Below are positions 47,641 to 59,134 of a DNA stretch of 64,000 nt, in pieces (the first letter of the stretch is position 1; each line of letters opens with the position of its first letter). The notes below the pieces were generated by a model that was given only the letters and a program-made list of their open reading frames with translations, was not told where the DNA came from and made no database searches. Origin of the DNA: Tribonema minus (taxonomy: Eukaryota; Sar; Xanthophyceae; Tribonematales; Tribonemataceae); assembly GCA_017506865.1 (NCBI GenBank), contig JAFCMP010000146.1, positions 868,001-932,000 on the forward strand. The letters run 5' to 3'. The position numbers and the translations under genes are program-made.

Positions 47641-48032
47641 CGGCGCGGCGCGCTAGTGATTTAAATGAAAGTGATATGAGGTGTATCCGCGGCGGTCTGA
47701 TGTGCTATAGCGCTTCGTTCGGTCTACATACCGAATACACTAGACAAGTGTCATGCTGTACGTCGCGAAAAATGCGCCCAGGGTTAGGGTCAGGGTTAGG
47801 GTTAGGGTCAGGGTTAGGAGGTAGTGGCTGGCCGCAGCATGTGCGTGCAACGACCTTGACGTGCTCCAGATACCATTTGACCATGTTCAAACGTCTGACC
47901 CTGTGTGTCCAGCTTCGAAGCAAGTGAGCTCCGAGTTTGAATGAACTTGGACCAGAAATTTCATTGCCGGCAGAATCTGAGCAATTGCGCCGAATCGCCT
48001 GCTGGGTTCGCGGAGACAGACAGAGGCGCGCT
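47641..48032. other. Intergenic spacer between dynein and metalloprotease genes
   Basis: This 392-bp gap must hold the dynein 3' UTR and the protease promoter. It contains an interrupted TTAGGG/TCAGGG tract at 47777-47819. I see no clear polyadenylation signal or TATA box and no open frame with a recognisable product. Confidence 0.6.
47777..47819 (+). repeat. TTAGGG tract between the two genes
   Basis: Seven units of TTAGGG/TCAGGG about 140 bp after the dynein stop codon. Confidence 0.85.
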
Positions 48033-51000
48033 ATGGAGGGATGGCGATGGCGGCTACACTTGATGTTCGCGCTGACATTAGCGTACTGTAATCAAACTTT
48101 TTCAGCGGCTGCAGGTGCGTGCTCCCATTTGGCGTACTTCCATAATGTCACCACAACAAGGTGTTTTTTTTTTGTGATGGGCCGCCGTTGGCAACACATG
48201 CAAGCGGCGAGTGACCATGAGACGATCAGGGCCAGCTTGCTTACCGTGAGTGTTGTTCGCAAATTGATGCAACTTTGCCGGTTCTGCTGAAAGCTGCCTG
48301 CGCATGGTGCATCACGCTATGGCTGCACAGGCTGGACCCGAAAGAAGGACAGGGGCTTCGCAGTGTACTACGCAGTACTCTACGCTAGATGCAACATGTG
48401 CCACCAGAATTAATCTATTAGCGTTGCTGCTGCTCTGCTATATACTTCTAAAATCAGTGGTATATGCTAGCAAGATGCAATCATGGGGGGTCGACAGCCG
48501 TGCAAGTACGTGTCGCCCAAGCAGCTGATACTTTGCTGAAGCACTACCCTTGTGATGCTTGCCAAGCAATTAGGACAGCAATTGCAAAACGGCAGCCATG
48601 CACACGAGCACGTCTGCAGTGTCGATGCAACGTGCAGTGCTGATGCAAATCAGTGCAGTAGCAGCAGGCGCCTGGCTCTCAAAATGGCGGGCAGTAACTC
48701 CAGCTGCAGAGCAGTGGCAGCAGCAGCATTCAGCAGCATTCAATGTTGGCAACGGCAGCAGTGATGTATACGTTGCGGACAAGGATTGCAATTCACTGCT
48801 GGTGCGCATGCTGCTGCAGCTGCCGCCGCATTCTACAGCAAAAGCGAATATGGTCAGCTGGCTCATGCGAAAAATTGATCAATCGCGGTCATAGTCATCT
48901 TGCAACGGCGTGGGTCAATCGGTCAAAGATCACCATTCCAGAAAAAGCGAGAAGTCTTGAGTGAGACATCGGTGCCCCTCTGTGTCAGTCAGTGAGCCGA
49001 GCCTGTCACCCTTTCTCACAACAGGGGGGGCATCGGACGCGGCAGCAGCGGCTGCGGCAGCGCCACCAGTGCTCCTCAATGCTCCAGCGCAGGGGCGTAT
49101 TGGTGATACGGCCGTTGGCAAATGCCTCGGTACCGATGGCACGCCTGGTGGCAGGTGCAGGGCGCAGGTTTACGAGCCGCTGGCTTCAAAGCTTCCCGTC
49201 AGCAATGTTGAAGGTGGGTGCTGCTGTGGCTGAGTCTGGCGAATCTGGATTCAGATGTTGAAATTTGAAGTGCGTCTGAGTGTAACAAAAGACTTGAAGT
49301 TTTCATGATGTCTGCATGCAGCAGCGCTCCTGACAAGTGTGTTGCTGCATCAGTCAAAAAGTGCAGCGACATTTGTCATTGGCGCTTGTCTTGTCAAACG
49401 CTTGGCAAAGTCATCTGTCTCCTCAATCCCTTTGGTCTGCTTGTGGAGCACACATGCAGTTGCAGCATCCTGGTGCTGGCCGCTCAATCAAGTGAACTTG
49501 CCAACGGTATTCATGCAAAACCACTGGGGAGAGTCACCTCGTTTGCTGACGTATTAATACCATGGCTCCACCCCTTCGGCTCCCCCCCCCAAATCAAGCC
49601 TGTACCTGCGCCATAAACCCCCCATTCCCTCGCCACACTTCCGTAACCGCCACGTAACTGCCGCAACGCGCAGTCGCGCAGGCGCAGCGCGGCACCCTCA
49701 GCTGTGAGGCCTTCGCCGCGGCGGCACGCGCCGGCGCCGACACCCTGGCCTTTGGAGCACTGGGCAGAGTCATCAGCGCTCAGAAGGACCACTTCCAGGC
49801 CCTCGCTGCCGCACCTGTCCTCGCCAACAGCACGCTGCCGCAGGCGGCGTTCGGCGGCCGCTACGTGTGGACGGGACGCATGCGTGGCAGCAGCAGCGGC
49901 AGCGGCGGCGGCGCCCGCGGCGGCGGCGCCGTGACGGTCGTCTGGGACGACGCGTGCAGCGCGGACGTCTTCCGCCTGGACGTGGCGCTGCCGCCGAGCG
50001 CTGCTGATGGCGCAACTGCCACGCGCGGCGCGCGCGTGCGCTCCATCACGTCCGTCCCGTGCTCAGCAGGCGGTGGCGGCGACAACGCGGCGGAGGGCTG
50101 CACCTGGCTCGCGGAGGTGGCGCACGAGCCGCTGCCGGTGCCCACAGGCACAGTGCCGCCGCCGCCGCCGCCGCCGCACCGCCGCCACCTAGCCGCAGCG
50201 GCGGCGCGCGACGCGGATGTGGCGCTGCTGCGGCGCGTCATGGAGGGCGACGCCGCCGCGCGCGCGCGCTTCCGCCGCGGCGGCAGCGCGCTGCCAGCTG
50301 TGCGCAGCAGCGGCGGCGTAGTCATGCCGTTGGGGCGGCGCCTCGACGACGGGCGCACCGTGCGCGTGCTGCTGCTGTACACGGCTGCGGCGGAGGTGGC
50401 CGTGGGCGGCAGCGCTCAGGCCGTAAGCGTCATCGCCGCGGCACAGGCGACGGCGGACGCAGTGCTCGCAGGCAGCGGCCTCGCGTTCCGCCTCGAGTTC
50501 TGGTACGCGCGCGTGGGGTACGTGGAGGCGGCGGCGGAGGACGCGGGGCTGACGGCGCTGGGGGATCTGCAGGGGGGTAGGGTGCGCGGAGCGCTGCCGT
50601 GGCGCGACGCGTACGGGTTCGACCTCGTCCAGATGATGATCCATACGACCAAGTTCTGCGGGTGAGCACTGCTGCTAGGAGTAGTAGTTGGGTAGGGATG
50701 GGCTGTGTTTGGTCGTACACTGTGTGCGCTGGGCGCCATTTGCTGACAGTATGGTGCATGTACTTCATATACCCTGCATGAGACAGGGTTCTTCGCCCCT
50801 CAAGCGAAAATACATCAAGGTAGTACTAGGGTAGGTATGCATTGTGTGGCGGTTTGGTGTGTCAGTGCTCAGGGGGCGCTGGCACACGGTGGGTTCAAGG
50901 GGCGTCTGTGAGTGCGGCAGTGCAAATGACGCACGGCGCTGATGTGCGAGCGACTATCAGCAGAGGCGTATGGCACTCCACTTGCGCATACATGGGAGGT

Positions 51001-54000
51001 GCTGATGTCCACAAGAGTAGTGCTCGTCAGTGTCATGATGACTCCGAGCAGCCGCATGTAGCGGAACATGCTAGGTGCAAATGCATAGCTGGCAATCTCA
51101 CCAGCAGCACAAGAAGCGCCGGCAGCAGCACCAATAACTACACTGCTGCACTCCTAAGTCAGGAGTTGCTGCTGCTTCTGTGGCTGTTCTGCCGTACTCA
51201 AATATGTTGTTCTTCGTGTGTACGTCATTCATACCTGCATACACATGTCATGCTCGCCTGTGTTGCATGTATGCCATCGTGCCTTACGCCAACCTTCACC
51301 TCAAGCCTGTCGTGCTACCGCCGTCGTCCTGATGCGCTGCTTCAGCTGCGCTGCAATGCCCGAGCCAGACTGTCATTTTGCAACGCTGGTATACGCTTGA
51401 CACAGCACAATGGCATGTGCACACGAGTTGCATATTTTGCTTTTTTCACGGGGTTTCTGCCCCTCAAGCGCAATAATAAAGTACTGCTCCATTCTCCACT
51501 TGCACAATGGCCGCCGCTGCTGTGACCGTCCCGCTCGCGCAGGGTTGGCTATCTGTCGTACCCGGGTAACCCCTCCTTCTACGCAAACTACGCGTTCAGC
51601 ATAGTGGACATTGGGTGTATGGGCAGTAATCCGACCATCCACATGCACGAGATTGGGCACAACATGGGTGAGACTCAGACTGAGACCAAGTATGCTTACC
51701 TACCCCACCCCTACACAAGGGAGGACTTCTGATGGGACCGCTTATTGTGCGGACAGTCACTGTATTACGGTTCACATGCAGTTGTTGCAACCTGGGACAA
51801 CCCGGGACCCTGTGCAAGACAACGGAGTTGTATTGCGCTTATCCATCTGCCTGTTTCCATCTGCCTGTTTGGACAGCAATATGCGTATGCTAGAGGTACG
51901 TACTTTGAAGTACATGTACGTTAAAGTATGAAGTTGATGTTGTAGACGCAACGCTGTCGCACCCGCTGGCAGCTGCACATGCAGGTGTGCATGGCAGATC
52001 TGTTTGGTGTGCTGGCGTAGGTTGGTCCTGACTGAACACAGTTGATTTGCATGTGGCGGCATTGTGCGGCAGCACTATACTACTGATTGAGGTTTTGCAT
52101 CAACTTGAAGTTGTGCAGGCCATGGAGTTTCATTGGCGTCTCCTGGCCTATAGACGGCCTAGGCAGCTGCGAAACATACTGCTGGTTCAACTGGATGCAT
52201 TGCCTAGCAGGATAATGTTCAAATAAACGCTGGACTCGTATCCTTTGCTTGCGGCTCGGGAACCCTTTGAGATACGCAAGTTATGCAGCTCCTAACTCGT
52301 GCAATGCGTGCGCGCACAGCGCAGCTTCAAGCTCAGCTGAACGCGCGTGGTACCTCTACGCTCAGCCTGGCCAGACACAGATGAGTCTCCAGAAAGACTT
52401 CGCCCACTGTTTTATCTTCTCACGCACGCGTTGCCTGCACCACACAGGCCGGTCAGAACTGGCCAAAAACGCCCCCACCTCACAGAACTCTACTCATGCG
52501 GTCACACAGCGCACACCTCTGCGCATCTCGCACTCACAATGCCTCGCACCGTCCCACGCAGGCGCCTACCACGACCGGGTCACCGACCAGAACGTCAGCC
52601 CCCCGCCCGGCTGGCCCTACGCGTGGGGCTACCGCTACTGCGGCGCGACGGCCAAGTTCAACACCATTATGGCGTACCCCGACCGCAACTGTGCGGGGAG
52701 AGTCACCATTCCGTACTACTCGTCCCCCGCGCTTTCGTACAATGGCAAGGCCATCGGCACCGCAAAAGCTGACAACGTGCGGCTGCTGCGCGAGACGTCG
52801 TACGTCATTGCGAACTACCGCGTGAGCGCCGCCGACGTGGCAGGTGCGCTGCGCGGCCTGTTGTGCCTTGTACGGATGCACCATCGCGCTAGCGTGCGCC
52901 TCTCACACGAGGCTGTGTCTGCCGTTGCTAACTATGCACTTAAGGAGCTGTGTTCACAGAGGCCTCAGGGACGCCGGGGTCCTATGCATACCTACGGTTT
53001 CGTATGCAGCCGCCTACTTGTAGTCTGCACTGCGCTTCTTGAAAGAGCTTGGACACCAACTATGTACTGTGTGAGCCCTGCCTTGCTGGCAGGTGTGCGC
53101 GGTCGCACTTGAGTTTTGGTGTCGCGCAGAACAGAGTGCATCCTGGCACGCATGCAATGACTGTACTTCTTTCTCAAGTTTGGACACTGAGTGGTGCCGC
53201 GGCCATTCTGCTGCTACGGCTGCGGCCCTGTGCTGCAGCACATGCCGCACCGGAAGTCATTCCATTACGTTCACACACCTGCACAAGAGCAGTATAGAGA
53301 ATGCTCAAATGCTTCATCTGACCAGGCACGCGCACTGCTCTTGCAGGGACCGTGTTCGATCTGGGCCCTGACATGCTGCCGGCCAACATCGTCACCACCG
53401 TCTGCCCCCCCCGCGCATTTGTGACCGCCATCAACATTCGCTCCGGCGGCTGGGTCGACGGCATAGTCTCCATCGTGTGCAAGGACGCGGCCACGGGCGC
53501 AGCAACAACGCTCAGCATCAACGCGGGGGGTTCAGGGGGCACGTTCAGCGCTGCCGCGTCATCGACCGGATTCACCGGGGTCAGCGCGGGCAGCCGCAAC
53601 GGCTACCTATCTCAGCTCGTTTTGACGAAAGTCAGCGGTTCCACGACGAAGGTGTTCGGGAACACGGGCACAGCTGGATCGACTGTGAGCTGTCCTTCGG
53701 GGGCTCAGATTGTGGGGGTGCGGACCTCACATTCTGGGGCGTACGTCGACGCCTTTGGGGCGGTGTGCAGCAGGACTGGTGAGAGCGTCTGCTGCGTGCT
53801 ATGGATCAACTGCCTGTACTTGTCGCATGTACACGCGTACCACTGTGCTCCTCCTCAATCGAAGAAGCCTGCATGCTGGCATGGGGCGATCGCTGCATCG
53901 CACGGTTCGTGCAGAGACGTGCAGGACAGTGCCACATACTGGTGGTGAAAGCAGCAGCACGAGCATGTAGTGCGCGCAGTTTGCGACCGCAAGGCTCGCT

Positions 54001-54708
54001 TCGCCTGCTGCACCTGAAAATGTGTTACACCACTGCCAGCAGTGCATGTCACCAACCATGATGCGTCATGAGCCCATCCCTGAGCGTTTGCGGTAAAACC
54101 TGAACCCCAATGTTATAAGTACTGGAACGTCAGATCATGGCGCACCAAGCAGCCACACACTGCCAGGCCACAACATCCACTGCAACTACCCCCCCCCCCC
54201 CCTCCGTGCAGACAAACCCGTTCAAACCGACATGGGGCCCGACAAAGCCGCAGCCAACATCACCACCACCCTCTGCCCGCCGGATTACATCGTCACCGCA
54301 GTCTACCTGCGCTCCGCCACACGCCTCAACGCCATCACCTCCATCGCCTGCACGAGCCTCTCCAGCGGCGCCGCTGTCACAACGCTCAGCATCAAGGCCG
54401 GCGGCACCGGCGGCAGCTCCGCAGTAATCAGCAGCGCAACGGGCTTCGATGGTGCCAGCTCGGGGATCTATACCGTTGGTGGCCGCAGCTTTGCGTCGCG
54501 TCTGTACCTTACCGCCGACAGTTTCGCCTCCAAGGCGGGGGGTACGTATGGTACCGAGGGGACCACCGGCCGCCGGGCCAGCTGCCCCCCAGGAACGAAG
54601 ATTGCGGGGCTGCGCGTTTCTTCGACGACGGTGTCGTACGGCACGTATGTGGACGCCTTCGGTTTTGTCTGCAGCGATGCGCTGAGCACTGCTGCAACGG
54701 GCGGGTAG
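48033..54708 (+). CDS. Secreted metzincin zinc metalloprotease (M72/reprolysin-like) with two lectin-like repeats, 7 exons
   Basis: Exons 48033-48114, 49025-49213, 49674-50661, 51543-51667, 52562-52843, 53347-53778 and 54212-54708 join in one frame (2595 nt, 864 residues plus stop). Residues 1-27 are a signal peptide (hydrophobic LHLMFALTLAYC), so the enzyme should be secreted or on the cell surface. Residues about 30-315 look like a propeptide with Ala/Gly-rich and poly-Pro stretches. The catalytic domain starts at VRVLLLYTAAAE (about 318). The zinc motif HEIGHNMGAYHDR (HExxHxxGxxHD) is built only when intron 51668-52561 is removed. The Met-turn follows as TIMAYPDR. Residues about 556-699 and 700-864 are two related repeats with an N-terminal CPP motif, a central GGxGG and a C-terminal YVDAFGxxC, resembling jacalin or vitelline-membrane (beta-prism) folds. 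Exon 2 and the start are less certain than exons 3-7. Substrate unknown; cell-wall or matrix remodelling is a guess. Confidence 0.88.
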
Positions 54709-56160
54709 CGCGGCTCTGAGTGCGCGCGTGGAAGCGATGCCTCGCGGAATGCGTCTGCGTTAGCGGTGAGTGAGGTGACGTGCGGCAGAGTAAGTGGTTT
54801 TGCACTGCTGCACACAGAGAAGCGTGCGCCAACGCGTAGGCTGCTTGAGATGCCGAAGAAGCACAGTTGCATAAAGCATAGGCGATGTACTCCACTTGAA
54901 AACACTTCCGAAGTATGCAGATAGGTCCACCGCAATCACAACGAGCAGACATTGCTTATCTGCAGCTGGAACGCTGAGTGCTGCTGCACGCAGTAGACCA
55001 GAAGCTTGCCATGGACACGATGCACAAAGACACCATATGGTCTGTCACATACCAGCTATGAGTCAGATGCCGTCAGCGCCGTGTCTGCTCACCCAAGATT
55101 CTTGACCAGCACACTGTGAAGTACATGAGGCTTTCAGCAGGACATCTCCATTGTGCAACTTTTGCAGGCAATCGTGCGTTGGCACGCCATCTGCCTCAGC
55201 TTTCACGACATGTACGACTCCACAAGTGCTTCAGTCTGTGTCCTCCTGAAGTCCCAGACTTAGCCATGGCACTGCGGCTCTGCGCATGCCTCCGCTTCAC
55301 TAATTGTGTGCATTCATGGGCTCATTGCAGAGCTCTAGTGCGTTGCGCGTCTGTTCAATTTCCATGCGACGCATGACTCACACTCAACATCATATACTGA
55401 GCAGTGCTGTCATCATGTATGCTAACGCTGCAGATGCGCCGCCGCCGTGGCGAGTGCCTGGAAGACACCTTGCAGCCTTGGCTGCTACCGAAGCCGCTCA
55501 AACTGCAGCGATTTCAGACTACTGAATCTCAACGCCTACTGCTAACGTCACTGCGCTGCATCGTGGAAGCGAGCCTTAGGTTTTAGCTTTAGCCCCCGTA
55601 CTTGTGAAGTGCCACTCCATTTGATTTTTTATGATTTTAAATTCCTGCGTCAAGACGAGTGAGTATCGATGCGGCAGGTATGCCCGCATGCAAAACGTCA
55701 TCACACACGCCCCTTATACTCCCTGTAGATTACACCACTGGCAGTGCAGTGTGATGCCAACAATTTGATGAACATTTGTTACGGGACCAGCGTTGCGCGG
55801 TATTGGTAATCTTTAACATGCTGACGATAATAATACCAGGAGGTGCACACAACAAGCGCGTGCATATATTGAATCGTGCTGCTTGCTGAGCTTGCTGCTG
55901 GTCCGGCTGTAGCCTTCTACCACGAGGCCTCGCCCACTGGTATTTCGTATAAAGCCAACACATGCAGCATATGGGATCCGAGATGTCAAGTATCCCGAAC
56001 AGCGAATGCAGCCGGTAAGTTGATGTATATATATGCACATGTGTGCATGCACGGCAGAAGTTAATGCGTATGCATACATTTGCTCTGAGATGCGCTCCAC
56101 AAGCCCCTCATCAGCAGACTAGACACTCTCAAGTGACTGCATCACCATTGGGCGGCACGC
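54709..56160. other. Gene-poor region after the metalloprotease gene
   Basis: No recognisable coding sequence on either strand. Open frames are short and have no conserved motifs. GC content is lower and more even than in the exons. The first part should contain the protease 3' UTR. A segment at 55430-55530 has exon-like base composition (PPPWRVPGRHLAALAA), but I could not attach it to any gene. Confidence 0.5.
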
Positions 56161-56312
56161 ACGCCGACCATGGGCTCCGATGACCTGCCCCCGTGTCATC
56201 AGCAGCGCTCAGGCCTGGAGGCGCAGCGGCAGCAGCAGCGTCCCAGCAGAAGCTACGCGTGCACACACTCCGAAGCGTTGCCGCCACCGTTGGCATCAGC
56301 GGGCCGCAAACC

Positions 56313-57101
56313 TCAGCGCGCAGCTCCGCGGACTGCTACAGTATCTGCAGCTGCTGGCTGATCGTCCATGTTCATGAGCGGCCTCGCAGCGGTACGGACG
56401 GAAGGCATCGTCATGCACCATGCACAGCGGCTGCTGCTGCCGCCGCCGCCGCTGCTGCCGCCGCTGTTGCTACTGCTGCGGCAGCCGCCGCCGCCGTCGC
56501 CTCCGCTGCCGCCGCTACCAGCAGTGCGGCGCCCGTCGATGCTGCTGCTGCTATGTACTGGTACTGTTGCTGCTGCCCTCGCTGCCATCGCCGCTGTACT
56601 GGTACTGTTGCTGCTGCCCTCGCTGCCATCGCCGCTGCTGCTGCTGCTGCTGCCGCCGGCACTGCTGCTGCCGCTGCTGCCGCCGCCGCTGCGCACAATG
56701 GTGCCGGCGGCGACGCCTGTGAGCACGCGCATGAGGTAGAGGACATCGCGCTGGGTGATGCACCCCCTTGTGAGCACACAGCGGATGATAATGGTCACCG
56801 GGATATTCTCTGGGCATTGGTGCTGCTGCCAGTGCCGCTCCCGCTCCTGCTGCTGCTGGAGGTTGTGCAGCGGCGGCAACGTTTGCTGCAGTGGTGACAG
56901 CAGGGCGGCGGCTGCTGAAGCGGCGGCGGCGGCCGTGGCTGTGCGTTTGGTTCCTGGGGCTGTGCTGCGGGGCTGCAAATTGCAGATGAGGGGGCTGCAG
57001 CCATGGCCGTGGGCCTGTTGCACACTGGCAGGAGGAGCCGGCTGGAATGGCACAGATACTACTAGCAAGCGATTTCGTCCGCGGTGCCATCTGTATGACA
57101 C
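56313..57101 (-). CDS. Hypothetical low-complexity open reading frame
   Basis: A 262-codon frame opens on the minus strand across the trinucleotide-repeat tract. Its middle (CPENIPVTII, then ITQRDVLYLMRVLTGV) looks more protein-like than the rest. The C-terminal half is Ser/Gly/Ala runs produced by GCT/GCC repeats, and the N-terminal third is Ala/Gln-rich. Overlapping frames on the plus strand are also open, as expected in this repeat. I do not recognise a family. It could be an exon of a real gene, or only a by-product of the repeat. Confidence 0.2.
   Translation of the reverse strand: MSYRWHRGRNRLLVVSVPFQPAPPASVQQAHGHGCSPLICNLQPRSTAPGTKRTATAAAAASAAAALLSPLQQTLPPLHNLQQQQERERHWQQHQCPENIPVTIIIRCVLTRGCITQRDVLYLMRVLTGVAAGTIVRSGGGSSGSSSAGGSSSSSSGDGSEGSSNSTSTAAMAARAAATVPVHSSSSIDGRRTAGSGGSGGDGGGGCRSSSNSGGSSGGGGSSSRCAWCMTMPSVRTAARPLMNMDDQPAAADTVAVRGAAR
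56425..56700. repeat. GCT/GCC/GCG trinucleotide-rich tract
   Basis: About 275 bp made largely of imperfect GCT and GCC triplets with a duplicated inner block (TGTACTGGTACTGTTGCTGC at about 56553 and 56595). All three frames on one strand read as homopolymeric Ala, Leu/Pro or Cys/Arg, so coding potential here cannot be judged by frame length. Confidence 0.85.
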
Positions 57102-57232
57102 TTTGGTTTTGTACTACACTGGTGTGATCAGGTGCATCATCTCAGAAGCGCAGCGGCCGCCAGTGCTCTCATGCACGTGTGCGTGCCTGCCATGGCGCAA
57201 CGATATCCCACTTGTTGCAGTACCAAAACCAA

Positions 57233-57395
57233 TGTCATGGCGTACACACGCGGAGCGCGAATGCTGGGCTGTGTTGCAGCGCCGGTATCCAAGCTCCTAG
57301 GGCACAACGCAGACTAGGCTGCTGCGTTGACGCAAGCTTTTCGATTGCATAGGCAACTCGGCCTCCCTTGGGCCTTTATAAATACAAGTCCATAC
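57233..57395 (+). mobile_element. 5'-truncated 3' fragment of the retroelement, flanked by a 13-bp direct repeat
   Basis: These 163 bp match the last coding segment and 3' end of the element found downstream, but on the opposite strand. They encode the conserved C-terminus (VMAYTRGARMLGCVAAPVSK, then LLGHNAD, stop at 57315-57317) and end in TATAAATACAAGTCCATAC. The insert is bounded by perfect copies of GTACCAAAACCAA at 57220-57232 and 57396-57408. That is the pattern of a target-site duplication left by target-primed reverse transcription with 5' truncation. There is no poly-A tail. Confidence 0.8.
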
Positions 57396-57760
57396 GTACC
57401 AAAACCAAAACTCAGTGGTAGACACTCACACTGCAACTTGAATGACAACGAGTGCAAATGACGGCTTAACTACTAGTAGACGCATGAACTGACCGCGAGC
57501 GCTCCGCACAAGTGCCGTTGATTTGCACTCAATTGGGTATCTGCGTGTTGACGTTTGACGAGTGTAGTTTGTGTGCTTCAGTAGTACCGTACGTATGGAC
57601 TTGTATTTATGAAGGCCCAAGGGAGGCCGGGTTGCCTATGCAATCGAAAAGCTTGCGTCAACGCAGCAGCCTAGTCTGCGCTGTGTCCTAGGAGCTTGGA
57701 TACCGGCGCTGCAACACAGCCCAGCATTCGCGCCCCGCGTGTGTACGCCATGACGCGCTC
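57234..57760. repeat. Inverted repeat formed by opposed retroelement 3' ends
   Basis: The plus-strand fragment ending at 57395 and the minus-strand copy starting near 57593 are tail to tail, so their last roughly 165 bp form an inverted repeat separated by about 190 bp. The spacer 57409-57592 has no recognisable feature. Confidence 0.75.
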
Positions 57761-58294
57761 CGCCAACTCCCGCGCCAGCGACATGCTCAGCTCAATGAGG
57801 ATCTGACGCTTAGCTAACCCGGCCTTGCGTAACACATCTGCCTTCCCCCCCCCTGAGCACAGTGCTGAATGCATTGCCAACTCTTTGACAAAAAGTCTTG
57901 TCTGCTTGCCCAGCCGTCCGTACGACTCCTGCACGAATGGCACAAAAGCCCAAGACGACGTCAAGGTGCCCGGGCCGGTGTGGTGCTTGACCTTCGCGTC
58001 CTCCCCCACCCCAGCAGCATAGCCGTCCGTGATCGAGGCATTTGTTTTGCCTGTCAGGTACGAGCTCGCTGTGGGCGCGCGCTCGCTTGTGTCTAGCACT
58101 ATTCCCTTGTTACGGTATGCACTGCTAAAGTGCAGACACCCTGGGTCAATGACTGTGTCCTCCCGATACCCCGGTACCTTGAAGACGCTAGCATCCTCAA
58201 TGCGGACAATAGAGACATGGTGCTGTCTCAAGAACCGTACTGTACTTTTTATTAATTCTCGCTCAGGGCGCGAAAAAGCCCAGATGATTGGCAT
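57671..58294 (-). pseudogene. 5'-truncated retroelement ORF (restriction-like endonuclease end), copy 1
   Basis: A 207-codon frame whose last 186 codons match the C-terminal nuclease domain of the long element's ORF2 (LRQHHVSIVR, VPGYREDTVIDPG, GIVLDTSERAPTASSY, AKVKHH). The first 20 codons (starting MPIIWAFSRPERELIKSTV) do not match the long copy and probably come from another subfamily or flanking DNA. No reverse transcriptase remains, so it cannot move on its own. The open frame is intact, so it could still be expressed as a small protein. Confidence 0.75.
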
Positions 58295-58510
58295 CTAGCT
58301 GTAAGGAATCTACATGTCGTATGACAGTATGAAAGTGTCGAAACGACAACCACTCAAACGCCGCCGCCGCCAAATGGCATCTCGGGGTCCTCCCCTACGT
58401 CCTCCTCCATGTGCCCCCCCCCCCTACTGTACGTATGGACTTGTATTTATAAAGGCCCAAGGGAGGCCGGGTTGCCTATGCAATCGAAAAGCTTGCGTCA
58501 ACGCAGCAGC

Positions 58511-59134
58511 CTAGTCTGCGCTGTGCCCTAGGAGCTTGGATACCGGCGCCGCAACACAGCCCAGCATTCGCGCTCCACGTGTGTACGCCATGACGCGCTC
58601 CGCCAACTCCCGCGCCAGCGATATGCTCAGCTCAATGAGGATCTGACGCTTAGCTAACCCGGCCTTGCGTAACACATCTGCCTTCCCCCCCCCTGAGCAC
58701 AGTGCTGAATGCATTGCCAACTCTTTGACAAAAAGTCTTGTCTGCTTGCCCAGCCGTCCGTACGACTCCTGCACGAATGGCACAAAAGCCCAAGACGACG
58801 TCAAGGTGCCCGGGCCGGTGTGGTGCTTGACCTTCGCGTCCTCCCCCACCCCAGCAGCATAGCCGTCCGTGATCGAGGCATTTGTTTTGCCTGTCAGGTA
58901 CGAGCTCGCTGTGGGCGCGCGCTCGCTTGTGTCTAGCACTATTCCCTTGTTACGGTATGCACTGCTAAAGTGCAGACACCCTGGGTCAATGACTGTGTCC
59001 TCCCGATACCCCGGTACCTTGAAGACGCTAGCATCCTCAATGCGGACAATAGAGACATGGTGCTGTCTCAAGAACCGTACTGTACTTTTTATTAATTCTC
59101 GCTCAGGGCGCGAAAAAGCCCAGATGATTGGCAT
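58511..59134 (-). pseudogene. 5'-truncated retroelement ORF, copy 2
   Basis: Second tandem copy of the same 207-codon frame. I see one amino-acid difference from copy 1, Ile for Met in the segment LIELS-I/M-SLARELAER. It ends with the same LLGHSAD stop as copy 1 and the long ORF2. Preservation of the frame in both copies reflects either very recent duplication or selection. Confidence 0.75.

Noticed and set aside
55430-55530. Exon-like GC-rich patch
   Set aside because: No homology recognised and no supporting flanking exons, so not called as a gene.
56193-56897. Long plus-strand frame rich in Ala across the trinucleotide tract
   Set aside because: It is open only because GCT/GCC repeats lack stops in several frames; frames on both strands are equally long there.
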